From NCBI GenBank assembly GCA_045801465.1, contig JBJMSU010000233.1, positions 1-17,306 of the forward strand: a stretch of DNA of 17,306 nt, in the 5' to 3' direction. The translations under genes were made by a program, and so were the position numbers. The stretch comes from DATFWC01 sp045801465 (GTDB lineage: Bacteria > Pseudomonadota > Alphaproteobacteria > Rhizobiales > Xanthobacteraceae). Numbering within the stretch: position 1 is the stretch's first letter; each line of letters opens with the position of its first letter. The notes below the pieces were generated by a model. It did no database searches and was not told the DNA's origin. It saw only the letters and a list, made by a program, of their open reading frames with translations. This document shows positions 1 to 6,198 of this stretch, one piece after another.

Positions 1-41
1 GCGCACGCAACCGCAGCAACGGCCTTGCGGCGCAACGTCAT
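1..41 (-). CDS. 5' end of a leftward gene, probably exported protein (partial)
   Basis: Read leftward, an ATG at 41-39 opens a frame that runs off the window edge and encodes MTLRRKAVAAVACA. A good Shine-Dalgarno (GGGAGGAAGG on the minus strand) lies a few bases upstream of it. The two arginines and a lysine followed by an alanine/valine-rich stretch are how an Sec signal peptide begins, so the product is probably periplasmic or secreted. Its identity cannot be read from 13 codons. It lies downstream of the MBL-fold gene in the same direction, 250 bp away, so the two could share a transcript. The start is chosen because RBS spacing and N-terminal character agree. Confidence 0.55.
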   Translation of the reverse strand, partial: MTLRRKAVAAVAC

Positions 42-249
42 GGCCTTCCTCCCGGTTCTTGCCGCTCGTAGCGCTGAGGCGCCCGAGTCATCCCGTTCCC
101 GAATATTACTGGAGAAGGCGCGGGTGCGGTAGGTGGGCAAAGGGCGCGCAATCCTGGCGCTGCATGATGGGCAATTCGCGATCGCGCCGTCCCTCGCCGC
201 TTTTGGCGGCACGCCCACCGAGCAGCGCTGCCGCGGGCGAATTTCCCTC

Positions 250-269
250 GCGATCGTTGTGACGATCGC
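250..269 (-). terminator. 8-bp hairpin behind the MBL-fold gene
   Basis: GCGATCGT (250-257) and ACGATCGC (262-269) are perfect reverse complements with a 4-base loop. They lie about 22 bp past the stop codon of the leftward MBL-fold gene. No T tract follows in either direction, so this is a weak intrinsic terminator or an mRNA 3'-end stabiliser at most. Confidence 0.3.
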
Positions 270-291
270 TCGCCCGCCCGACAACGCGAGT

Positions 292-1116
292 TCATGCCGC
301 TGGTTCGAAGGCATAGCGGCCGTTGCGGCGCACGATAGTGCCGAAGCCGGGCGCCTCGACATGCGCGCCGGCGATCGCCAGACGATCGGTGGCGATCATG
401 TCGAGCAGGCGCAGGCGCGATGCCCGGGCAAGATCCTTGTCGAGATCGTAGGTCACCGCCGTCTCGGGATGCGAAATCTGGATCGCCGAGAAGTGCACGA
501 GATCGCCCCAGGCGACGAGAGCATCTCTCCCCGATGCGATGCGCCAGCACGTGTGTCCCGGCGTATGGCCGGGAGCCGGGATCGGCGTCAATCCTAAAAT
601 CTCCTCGCCGTCGCGGATGCGCCGCAAGCGGTCGCCATAAGGCGTAAGGTTGATCTTGGCGCGGGCACGGTTGCGTCGCACGTTCTCGGGCTCGTCGCCC
701 GGCCCTGGCGCCAGCCAGAACGCCGCCTCCTTCTCGTGTACGATGATCTCGGCATTGGGGTAGTGCGGCGCACCAGCATCGTCCACCAATCCATTGGCAT
801 GGTCGGGATGAATGTGCGTGAGCACCACATGGGTGATCGCGGACGGATCGATGCCGGCCGCGCGCAAGTTCGCCGGCAGCCGTCCCAGCGTGGGTTGCAT
901 CGTGTTGCCGGCTCCCGCATCGATCAAGATGGTGTTGCCGTCGCGCTGGATGAGAAAGGTGTTGACCGGGATGAAAAACGAGCCGTTCTCGGTCCGGCCG
1001 ACCAGGTCCTCCGCCCGCCGGCGATCCATGCCGATCAGATTGTCGAGTGATGTCCGCAAAATGCCATCGCTCAGCCCTTTGATCTCGAGCTCTCCGACGT
1101 AGATGCTTGCAGCCAT
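292..1116 (-). CDS. MBL-fold metallo-hydrolase
   Basis: A 274-residue metallo-beta-lactamase-fold hydrolase with the complete dinuclear metal site: HIHPDH at residues 101-106, His184/His188 in PGHTPGHT, Asp205 in WGDLVH and His252 in AGAHVEAPG. The layout (an N-terminal ~45 residues before the VNTFLIQ strand and a long insert after the HxHxDH motif) resembles the AttM/AiiB-like and organophosphate-hydrolase-like MBL proteins common in Rhizobiales. The substrate cannot be deduced; lactone or ester hydrolysis is possible. No signal peptide is visible, so it is probably cytoplasmic. The ATG at 1116 is chosen because the fold begins right after it. It is divergent from the binding-protein gene, with 60 bp between them. 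The family call is firm and the activity is not. Confidence 0.9.
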   Translation of the reverse strand: MAASIYVGELEIKGLSDGILRTSLDNLIGMDRRRAEDLVGRTENGSFFIPVNTFLIQRDGNTILIDAGAGNTMQPTLGRLPANLRAAGIDPSAITHVVLTHIHPDHANGLVDDAGAPHYPNAEIIVHEKEAAFWLAPGPGDEPENVRRNRARAKINLTPYGDRLRRIRDGEEILGLTPIPAPGHTPGHTCWRIASGRDALVAWGDLVHFSAIQISHPETAVTYDLDKDLARASRLRLLDMIATDRLAIAGAHVEAPGFGTIVRRNGRYAFEPAA

Positions 1117-1122
1117 GTTCTA

Positions 1123-1151
1123 TTGTCCGATGGCGACCGGTAGGGTAGAGC
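1123..1151 (+). promoter_or_regulatory. candidate sigma70 promoter for the binding-protein gene
   Basis: TTGTCC (1123-1128) and TAGAGC (1146-1151) are separated by 17 bp in the 60-bp divergent intergenic space. Both hexamers are imperfect (4/6 and 3/6 by eye). A small hairpin follows: CTCCC at 1152-1156 can pair with GGGAG at 1163-1167, which is also the probable Shine-Dalgarno of the next gene. Confidence 0.22.
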
Positions 1152-1176
1152 CTCCCACACCCGGGAGAGCCAGCGT

Positions 1177-2139
1177 ATGTCGTGCTCCAGATCTCTGCTC
1201 CTGCTCGCCGTCGCCGGCCTCCTGCTGATTCACGATCGCGTTGCGGCGGAAGATCGGCTCGTCGTTGCGGTCGGCGCAAGAGGCGTCGGCGAGACTTTCG
1301 TCCCGGAGCTGGGACAAAATGCCGGAATCTTCAAGAAGCATGGGCTCATGCTCGATGTACTCTATACGCAGGGCGGCGGCGAAACACAGCAGGCGGTGAT
1401 TTCCAACAGCGCTCAGATCGGCGTCGCAGTCGGTTTCCTAGGCACGCTCGGCGCATTCGCCAAAGGGGCGCCGCTGCGCATCATCGGCTCGACGTTTACC
1501 GGCGGCAATCAGTTGTTCTGGTACGTGCGCGCCGATTCCCCGATCAAATCGCTGCACGACGCGGCCGGCAAGACGGTCGCCTATTCCACCAACGGCTCCT
1601 CGACGCATACGGCGGTTCTCGCCTTGAAGAAAATGACCGGAGTCGATTTCAAGCCGACGCAGACGGGCGCCGCGCCGGCGACCTATACGCAGGTGATGAG
1701 CGGCCAGATCGACGTCGGCTGGGCGGGCGCGCCGTTCGGCGTCGACGCCGTCGAGACGGGCAAGGCTCGGGTGATCGCCAAGGCCTCGGACGATCCTGTC
1801 CTGGACAAGCAGACGATCAGGCTCATCATCGCCAATGCGACCGAGCTCGCGCAGCGCAAGGACGTGTTCGTGCGCTTCATGCGCGGCTATCGGGAGGCGC
1901 TCGCCTGGGTCTACTCGACGACGGAAGGCGTGCGCGCCTATGCCGAATGGGCGAGCATCTCACCGGGTACGGCGGCGTGGTCGCTGCGCGAGTTTCTGCC
2001 CAAAAATGCCGTCGATCCCGATCGGATTTCCGGGCTGGACGAGCTCATGGCAGACGCGGTGACGTTCAAATACATCCCGGCGCCGCTGTCGCAAGAGCAA
2101 CTCGCCGAGCTGATTCAGATCCCGGAGCGGCAGCACTAG
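1177..2139 (+). CDS. ABC transporter substrate-binding protein (NMT1/SsuA-like), orphan
   Basis: A 320-residue periplasmic binding protein of the NMT1/THI5, SsuA/TauA/NitT type. Residues 1-24 are a signal peptide (hydrophobic LLLLAVAGLLLI core, likely cleavage after VAA). The mature part has family traits: an early strand (RLVVAVGARG), 'LGQNAGIFKKHGLMLDVLYTQGGGETQQAVISNSAQIGVA' type ligand-loop text, 'LHDAAGKTVAYSTNGSST' and 'VMSGQIDVGWAG' near the domain hinge. Such proteins bind small sulfonates, nitrate, pyrimidine precursors, aromatic acids or similar ligands; the ligand here is unknown. No permease or ATPase gene is adjacent on either side, so it is an orphan or serves a distant transporter. 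The ATG at 1177 has a GGGAGAG Shine-Dalgarno 7-13 bases upstream. The divergent MBL gene may belong to the same regulon. Confidence 0.85.
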   Translation: MSCSRSLLLLAVAGLLLIHDRVAAEDRLVVAVGARGVGETFVPELGQNAGIFKKHGLMLDVLYTQGGGETQQAVISNSAQIGVAVGFLGTLGAFAKGAPLRIIGSTFTGGNQLFWYVRADSPIKSLHDAAGKTVAYSTNGSSTHTAVLALKKMTGVDFKPTQTGAAPATYTQVMSGQIDVGWAGAPFGVDAVETGKARVIAKASDDPVLDKQTIRLIIANATELAQRKDVFVRFMRGYREALAWVYSTTEGVRAYAEWASISPGTAAWSLREFLPKNAVDPDRISGLDELMADAVTFKYIPAPLSQEQLAELIQIPERQH

Positions 2140-2149
2140 CATAACGGAG

Positions 2150-2362
2150 CTAACGGCGCAGGCGCACCACGTTGTCGGCGACAGCGCCGGCAAGTGCGGC
2201 CCGCCACAACGCGATAGCTGCGCCAAGGAAATATCGCGATCGGAGTGAAGGAAGCTTGAATATCGCACCCGCGAGGGCGAAGCCCCACAGCGGAGGCCCG
2301 GGCATGAGGCGGACGGCGAGAACCAGTGCCGCCGATTTGAACTTCCTACAGCGGTTGCGCAA
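2150..2362 (-). pseudogene. possible VTT/DedA-like membrane-protein fragment
   Basis: Between the binding-protein gene and smpB, the minus strand holds an open frame of about 70 codons containing VLAVRLMPGPPLW, GFALAGAIFKLP and RYFLGAAIALWRAALAGAVA. The order 'R(L/F)xPG ... LAGxxxxPxxRYFLGxxIA' resembles part of a SNARE-associated/VTT (TVP38, DedA-like) membrane domain. A complete protein of that family is near 200 residues, and an in-frame stop (TGA) lies only a few codons before the possible TTG start at 2362. No Shine-Dalgarno is evident. I read it as a relic of a longer gene, but a chance hydrophobic frame in GC-rich DNA cannot be excluded. Confidence 0.25.
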
Positions 2363-2382
2363 GCTCGTGGAGGAGCTTCAAA

Positions 2383-2410
2383 TTGGCAGCGGCACGAGAA
2401 ATGATAGAGT
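2383..2410 (+). promoter_or_regulatory. smpB: candidate sigma70 promoter upstream of smpB
   Basis: TTGGCA (2383-2388, five of six matches to TTGACA) is followed after 16 bp by TAGAGT (2405-2410, four of six matches to TATAAT). It would start transcription about 75 bp before the smpB ATG. It is a plausible but unproven promoter; the rest of the 2140-2491 gap shows only the membrane-protein-like fragment on the other strand. Confidence 0.3.
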
Positions 2411-2491
2411 TGCTCAGTGCCCCTTTGCTTCCGAAGTTCGTGTCAGAGGGTGCTGCGATGGATCACGAAGTTCGGAAGCGGGGCACGAGAT

Positions 2492-2965
2492 ATGGCGGCA
2501 AAGTTGGAAAAAAACTTCAAGGTGGTGGCCGACAATCGGAAGGCGCGGTTCAATTACGAGATCGGCGACGTCTTCGAGGCCGGCATCGTGCTCACCGGCA
2601 CCGAGGTAAAATCGCTGCGCCAGGGCAAGGCCAACATCGGCGAATCGTATGCCGCCGCGCGCGCCGGGGAGCTGTGGCTCTACAACGCGAACATCCCCGA
2701 ATACCTGCAGGCGAGCCGCTTCAATCATGCCCCCAAACGCCCGCGCAAGCTGCTGCTGCACCGTCGCGAGGTCAACAAGCTGATCGGCGCCGTGGAGCGC
2801 GAGGGCATGACCGTGGTTCCGCTCAAGCTGTATTTCAACGACAAGGGGCGCGCCAAGATCGAACTGGCGGTGGCGCGCGGCAAGAAGCTGCACGACAAGC
2901 GCGAAACCGACAAGAAGCGCTCATGGGAACGCGAGCGCTCACGGTTGATGCGGGTGAAGGGGTGA
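2492..2965 (+). CDS. smpB: SsrA-binding protein SmpB
   Basis: SmpB binds the tRNA-like part of tmRNA and delivers it to ribosomes stalled on broken mRNA (trans-translation, cytoplasm). The 157-residue product has the usual family length. It carries the oligonucleotide-binding beta-barrel opening (NRKARFNYEIGDVFEAGIVLTGTEVKSLRQGKANI), the conserved ESYA and LYNANIPEY segments, 'HxPKRPRKLLLHRREVNKL', 'TVVPLKLYFNDKGRAKIELAVARGKKLHDKR' and the basic C-terminal tail (KKRSWERERSRLMR) that enters the ribosomal A site and mRNA channel. The frame is open further upstream, but the ATG at 2492 gives the canonical N-terminus (MAAKLEKNFKVVADNRKAR). The next gene starts 3 bp after its stop, so the two are probably cotranscribed. 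No tmRNA gene was recognised in the window. Confidence 0.97.
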   Translation: MAAKLEKNFKVVADNRKARFNYEIGDVFEAGIVLTGTEVKSLRQGKANIGESYAAARAGELWLYNANIPEYLQASRFNHAPKRPRKLLLHRREVNKLIGAVEREGMTVVPLKLYFNDKGRAKIELAVARGKKLHDKRETDKKRSWERERSRLMRVKG

Positions 2966-2968
2966 GCA

Positions 2969-3673
2969 ATGCCGGATTCTGACATGCGTTCGCGACGGCT
3001 GATCGGAATGCTGCTGTTCCCGCGCCTGACCCAGCTCGATTTGACCGGGCCGTTCGAGGTTTTCGCCCGGATGCCGAATACCGACGTGCACCTTGTGGCT
3101 CACGGCCTCGCGCCGGTGCGCACCGATCGCGGGCTCACCATCATGCCGACCATGCCGTTCGACGACTGTCCGCAACTCGACGTCATCATGGTGCCGGGCG
3201 GAGCGGGGCAACAGGACCTGATGGAAGATGCCGCGGTGCTTGCTTTCCTGCGGCGGCAGGCCGAACGCGCGCAATACGTGACATCGGTCTGCACCGGCTC
3301 GCTGGTGCTGGGCGCTGCCGGGCTGCTCAAGGGGAGGCGCGCGACCTGTCACTGGTCCGTGCTCGAATGTCTCGCGCATCTCGGCGCCGTCCCGGTCGCC
3401 GAGCGCGTCGTCGTGGACGGCAACGTGGTCACCGGTGCGGGTGTCGCCGCCGGCATCGACTTCGCATTGAGGCTGGCTGCGATTCTCGAGGGCGAGGCCG
3501 TGGCGCGCGAAATCCAGTTGCAGATCGAGTACGATCCCGAGCCGCCCTTCAGGTCGGGTTCACCGGCAACGGCTTCTGCCGAGACCCTGGCCGCGCTGCG
3601 GGCACGCGGCGCGAAATTGACCGAAGAACGCGCCCACACGGCGCGCCGCGTCGGCGCAAAGCTCGGTCTGTAA
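2969..3673 (+). CDS. inhA: DJ-1/PfpI family protein, isonitrile hydratase-like
   Basis: A 234-residue DJ-1/PfpI-superfamily protein. The nucleophile-elbow cysteine is Cys108 in TSVCTGSLVLGAAGLLKG, followed by Thr109; Asp24 lies in QLDLTGPFEVF. These match the Cys-Thr pair and Asp that I recall as catalytic in Pseudomonas putida isonitrile hydratase InhA, which hydrates isonitriles to N-substituted formamides. The oxyanion segment VPGGAGQQDLMED, 'RATCHWSVLE' and the C-terminal 'QLQIEYDPEPPFRSGSP' are also characteristic of that subgroup. The symbol is unrelated to the mycobacterial enoyl reductase InhA. Its ATG is 3 bp after the smpB stop, so it is probably cotranscribed; a functional link to trans-translation is not implied. 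The exact substrate is inference; AraC-regulator-type and protease-type relatives are less likely because there is no DNA-binding domain. Confidence 0.85.
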   Translation: MPDSDMRSRRLIGMLLFPRLTQLDLTGPFEVFARMPNTDVHLVAHGLAPVRTDRGLTIMPTMPFDDCPQLDVIMVPGGAGQQDLMEDAAVLAFLRRQAERAQYVTSVCTGSLVLGAAGLLKGRRATCHWSVLECLAHLGAVPVAERVVVDGNVVTGAGVAAGIDFALRLAAILEGEAVAREIQLQIEYDPEPPFRSGSPATASAETLAALRARGAKLTEERAHTARRVGAKLGL

Positions 3674-3901
3674 ACAGCCCGCTCTCGTCTGTCCGCTCGA
3701 CAGCAGCGTGCTCGTTTCGCAAATGCCGGCGACCACGGGCCCTCACGAACACGTGATGCTTCCCCGGCGCGCCTTGCTGGCTTCATGCGCAACTTCGCGG
3801 GCTCGGCTTGCATACCTCCTCCCGGCATGGACGGCATGGCGCCGCCCGGCGTTCGTCGCGCAAACAACGGGCAGACCTTCGATATGGCGTGGATGGATTG
3901 A
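3674..3901 (+). other. open frame continuing after inhA stop; no recognised gene
   Basis: After the TAA of the isonitrile-hydratase-like gene, the same frame stays open for 75 codons to a TGA at 3899-3901. There is an internal ATG at 3785 without a clear Shine-Dalgarno. The translation is arginine/proline rich and has no domain I recognise. The opposite strand is also open here (a proline/glycine/methionine-rich frame around 3783-3867). I read this as non-coding or part of a dispersed intergenic repeat rather than a gene. Confidence 0.25.
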
Positions 3902-3981
3902 GAGGTCCTCGTCCATCTTTAGGGCTCCGTCCCGCGTCCTCCCCCGCCGCAGGACGGACTCTTTCTGAGTTCATACCGGCG

Positions 3982-4008
3982 ATCCAACGGGCAGGGGTTG
4001 CCTTGGAT
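3982..4008. repeat. 10-bp hairpin with a 2-base bulge in the 3674-4170 gap
   Basis: ATCCAA (3982-3987) pairs with TTGGAT (4003-4008), and GGCA (3990-3993) pairs with TGCC (3999-4002). This leaves a CG bulge on one side and a GGGGT loop. No T tract follows. It is the most stable-looking structure I see in this ~500-bp gap, which otherwise contains the open frame to 3901, the 4084-4152 repeats and no convincing gene, tRNA or promoter. Confidence 0.35.
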
Positions 4009-4083
4009 GAGGTAAGTGAGTAACGGGTTCGAGTCGAATGTCCGCATCCCTTCACCTGCCGTCGCGCGCCCCCACCATTCACA

Positions 4084-4152
4084 ATTCGAACGCACGAGAG
4101 CCGTGTTCCCTTGAAAGAATTGAGATTCGACGCTCGAGAGACGGTCCCGTGA
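4084..4152 (+). repeat. imperfect direct repeat, two copies, about 41-bp period
   Basis: Copy 1 (4084-4114) and copy 2 (4125-4152) share ATTCG-ACGC-CGAGAG followed by similar CCGTGTTCCC / ACGGTCCCG text, with two single-base gaps and a few mismatches. The second copy ends about 20 bp before the VOC-family start codon. It may be a regulatory repeat or a duplication scar. Confidence 0.4.
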
Positions 4153-4170
4153 GGCTGCACAGGGAATGGC

Positions 4171-4566
4171 ATGACGCTTCCAATCAAGCTCGACCATTGC
4201 GTGGTGCACGTCTCCGACTGGGAGCGCTCGAATGCGTTCTACCGCGAGGTGCTGGGAGCGGAGCTGATCCAGCGGCCGGTCGGCTGGGCCTATCGCTTCG
4301 GCGACACCCAGCTCAACCTGCATGGGCCCGGTTTCACGCCGGCCGAGGTGGCGCGGCTGCCGGTGAAGCCCGGCAACAGCGATGTGTGCTTCGAGTGGCA
4401 CGGGCCGATCAGCGACGCCATCGCTCATCTGAGCCAGTGCGGCGTGACGATCGAGCGCGGGCCGATGGAACGCTTCGGCGCCAAAGGCCACGGGACGAGC
4501 GTCTATTTCCGCGATCCTGACGGTTCGCTTCTCGAATTCATTTCATACGCGGCGCCCGCGACATAG
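4171..4566 (+). CDS. VOC superfamily protein (glyoxalase/dioxygenase fold)
   Basis: A 131-residue vicinal-oxygen-chelate protein with two beta-alpha-beta-beta-beta modules. The first contains LDHCVVHVSDWERSNAFYREVLGAEL and the second starts at SDVCFEWHG and ends in VYFRDPDGSLLEFISY. Probable metal ligands are His9, His51 (LNLHG) and Glu122 (LLEF). The family includes glyoxalase I, fosfomycin and bleomycin resistance proteins and extradiol dioxygenases, and length and motifs alone do not separate these. The phrase FRDPDGSLLEF is typical of the small single-chain lyase/resistance type, which works as a dimer. The ATG at 4171 has an AGGGAA-like Shine-Dalgarno nearby. It converges on the beta-propeller gene with only 12 bp between stop codons. 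Confidence 0.88.
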   Translation: MTLPIKLDHCVVHVSDWERSNAFYREVLGAELIQRPVGWAYRFGDTQLNLHGPGFTPAEVARLPVKPGNSDVCFEWHGPISDAIAHLSQCGVTIERGPMERFGAKGHGTSVYFRDPDGSLLEFISYAAPAT

Positions 4567-4574
4567 TTGCGGGC
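4554..4574. terminator. hairpin at the convergent VOC / beta-propeller gene ends
   Basis: GCCCGCGAC (4554-4562) pairs with GTTGCGGGC (4566-4574), with one G-T wobble and an ATA loop. The structure contains the VOC stop codon (4564-4566) and lies 5 bp from the end of the opposing gene, so it could serve both. There is no T tract, so intrinsic termination would be inefficient. Confidence 0.35.
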
Positions 4575-4578
4575 TGCG

Positions 4579-5667
4579 TCAATCCTGCGCGTCGAGGCGG
4601 CGGAACTTCTGCACGCGTTGGCCGGTGTTCACTTCCGCGGTGTAGATGTTGCCCTGTCGGTCGACGGCGATGTTGTGCAGGGCGGTGAACATGCCGACCT
4701 GGCGACCGGGACGGCCGAAGCGGGACAACGTCTCCTTGCTGGTACGATCGATGATGCGCACTTCGCCGTTCATGCCGTCGATCATGTAGATGTATTTCTG
4801 TTGCTTGTCCGGCGAGAACACGAGATCGTAGACCGATCCGGTGCCGCGCGTCGCCTTTTCGTACACGTGCTCGGATACGAAGGTGCCGTCCGTGCGGAAG
4901 ATCTGCACGCGGTTGTTGGTGCGGTCGCACACATAGACGAGATCGTCCTTGCCGATGCGGATGCAATGAACCGGATTGCCGAACTGTTGCGGCAGCGCCT
5001 TCGCCGGATCGTAGGTCGGCGTCTTGGCGTCGCTCGGCTTGTTGCCATAGGCGCCCCAATGACGCTTGTAGGCGCCGGTCTCGGAATCGAAAACGACGAC
5101 CCGGCGGTTGGCATAGCCGTCGGCGGCAAAGACTTCCCTTGCGGCGACGTCGACCGCCACGTCGGCCGGTGAGCCGAGCCGCTCCGTCGCGTTCGAGTCA
5201 TTGCCCTCGCCCGACTTGCCGACTTGCAGGACGAACGTTCCCTCCATGGTGAACTTCAGCAATTGCCCGTCCTTCTTGCCGTTGCCGGCGAGCCAGATGA
5301 AATCGTTGTCGTCGGCGAAAATGCCGTGCTCGCTTTCCGGCCACTCGTAGCCCGGGGCGGGACCGCCCCACGCGCGGATGAGATTGCCGGATTGGTCGAA
5401 CTGGAGCACCGGCGGCGCCGCCACGCAGCACTTGGCGGTCGGCGGGTTTTGCTCGGCGGCGCGTTCCCGCTCGGTCAGCGAGCGCGGCCGGTGCACGAGC
5501 CAGATGCGATCATGACGATCGACCGCGATGCCCGAGACCTGGCCCAAGATCCAGTTGTGCGGCAGCGGCTTCGGCCAGAACGGCTCGACCTGGAACCGGG
5601 GCACGCCGTCATCGGCGAAGGCCGGCGAACAGACAGCGAGGGCGAGGGCAGCCGCAAAGGCTTTCAT
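4579..5667 (-). CDS. secreted NHL-type six-bladed beta-propeller protein
   Basis: A 362-residue exported beta-propeller. Residues 1-18 form a signal peptide (MKAFAAALALAVCSPAFA, cleavage before DDG). About six NHL-like blades follow, each with a G(I/V)AVD-x-D/R-IWLV type strand pair: VSGIAVDRHDRIWLVHRP, HGIFADDNDFIWLAGNG, PADVAVDVAAREVFAADG, VHCIRIGKDDLVYVCDRTNNRVQIF, VYDLVFSPDKQQKYIYMID and LHNIAVDRQGNIYTAEV. The layout resembles peptidyl-alpha-hydroxyglycine alpha-amidating lyase-like and SMP-30-like periplasmic proteins of soil proteobacteria. The enzymatic role is unknown, and binding or lactonase activity are both possible. The frame extends upstream to 5847, but the ATG at 5667 has GGAGG exactly 6 bases upstream and starts the signal peptide; another ATG at 5673 lies too close to that Shine-Dalgarno. 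Confidence 0.85.
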   Translation of the reverse strand: MKAFAAALALAVCSPAFADDGVPRFQVEPFWPKPLPHNWILGQVSGIAVDRHDRIWLVHRPRSLTERERAAEQNPPTAKCCVAAPPVLQFDQSGNLIRAWGGPAPGYEWPESEHGIFADDNDFIWLAGNGKKDGQLLKFTMEGTFVLQVGKSGEGNDSNATERLGSPADVAVDVAAREVFAADGYANRRVVVFDSETGAYKRHWGAYGNKPSDAKTPTYDPAKALPQQFGNPVHCIRIGKDDLVYVCDRTNNRVQIFRTDGTFVSEHVYEKATRGTGSVYDLVFSPDKQQKYIYMIDGMNGEVRIIDRTSKETLSRFGRPGRQVGMFTALHNIAVDRQGNIYTAEVNTGQRVQKFRRLDAQD

Positions 5668-5780
5668 CAGCATCCTCCAACGGTCGCAGATCATGACCAT
5701 ATCCCATGCCCATTCATCTGGCAGCCTTGCAATGCCGCATGTTCTCCCGTCTTCGCCCTGGGGGCTACGACGGGCACCGC

Positions 5781-5812
5781 CCGCACCCGTCGAAGCTTCA
5801 GCGAAGGCGGGA
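5781..5812. repeat. possible dispersed intergenic repeat around an AAGCTT dyad
   Basis: Between the divergent beta-propeller and EthD genes lies CCCGTCGAAGCTTCAGCG followed by AAGGCGGG, centred on the palindrome GAAGCTTC (5792-5799). The flanking CCCG...CGGG arms are partly complementary. Similar CGAAGCTTC-centred sequences are, from memory, scattered between genes in Rhizobiales genomes. I cannot verify copy number from one window. Confidence 0.3.
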
Positions 5813-5886
5813 TTGTCGGCGAAACGGTATCCACCTCGCCGGGACATGCGCTACGCTCCGATGGCACCAACCGGGGAGAGCAGGGG

Positions 5887-6189
5887 ATGGTCAAGCTGAT
5901 TGTGCTTTATGGACAGCCGAAAAGCGCGGCGGAGTTCGAAAAATATTACGCCGAGACCCACATGCCGATTGCCGGGCAGATGGAGGGAGTCCGCCGCATC
6001 GAGCTCGCCAAGGTGGTGGGAACGCCCGACGGCGGGCCCGCCCCCTTCTATCGCACGGCCGAGCTCTACTTCGACGATGTGGAGCACATGAACAGCGTCA
6101 TGGCCACTCCGGAAGCGCAGCGGACGGTGACGGACATCGCCAATTTCGCCACCGGCGGCGCCATCGTGCTGATCGCGGAGGTGCACTAG
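5887..6189 (+). CDS. EthD family small protein
   Basis: A 100-residue alpha+beta-barrel (ferredoxin-like, dimeric) protein of the EthD family. It has the family opening VKLIVLYGQPKSAAEFEKYYAETHMPIA, with the conserved 'FxxYYxxTHxPIA' and His25, then 'AELYFDDVEHMNSVMATPEAQRTVTDIANFATGG' with the usual C-terminal 'F..GG..vLiaEv' strand. EthD was first described beside the ethyl tert-butyl ether-degrading P450 system; most homologues are uncharacterised and occur near aromatic or ether catabolism genes. The ATG at 5887 is preceded by GGGGAGAGCAGGGG, and upstream in-frame sequence does not resemble the family. The gene converges with the uracil-DNA glycosylase gene, 9 bp apart. Confidence 0.87.
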   Translation: MVKLIVLYGQPKSAAEFEKYYAETHMPIAGQMEGVRRIELAKVVGTPDGGPAPFYRTAELYFDDVEHMNSVMATPEAQRTVTDIANFATGGAIVLIAEVH

Positions 6190-6198
6190 CCGGCAGCG

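Noticed and set aside
38..1279. Long minus-strand frame overlapping the MBL gene in another frame
   Set aside because: Arg/Ala/Gly-rich shadow translation. The overlapping frame encodes a complete MBL-fold protein.
3349..3867. Minus-strand 172-residue frame with GGAMPSMPGGGM text
   Set aside because: It runs antisense through the conserved inhA coding sequence and has no recognisable domain.
4023..4050. GGGTTCGAGTC, resembling a tRNA T-loop, near smpB
   Set aside because: The flanking bases do not pair as a T-stem and no cloverleaf or tmRNA body can be built on either strand.
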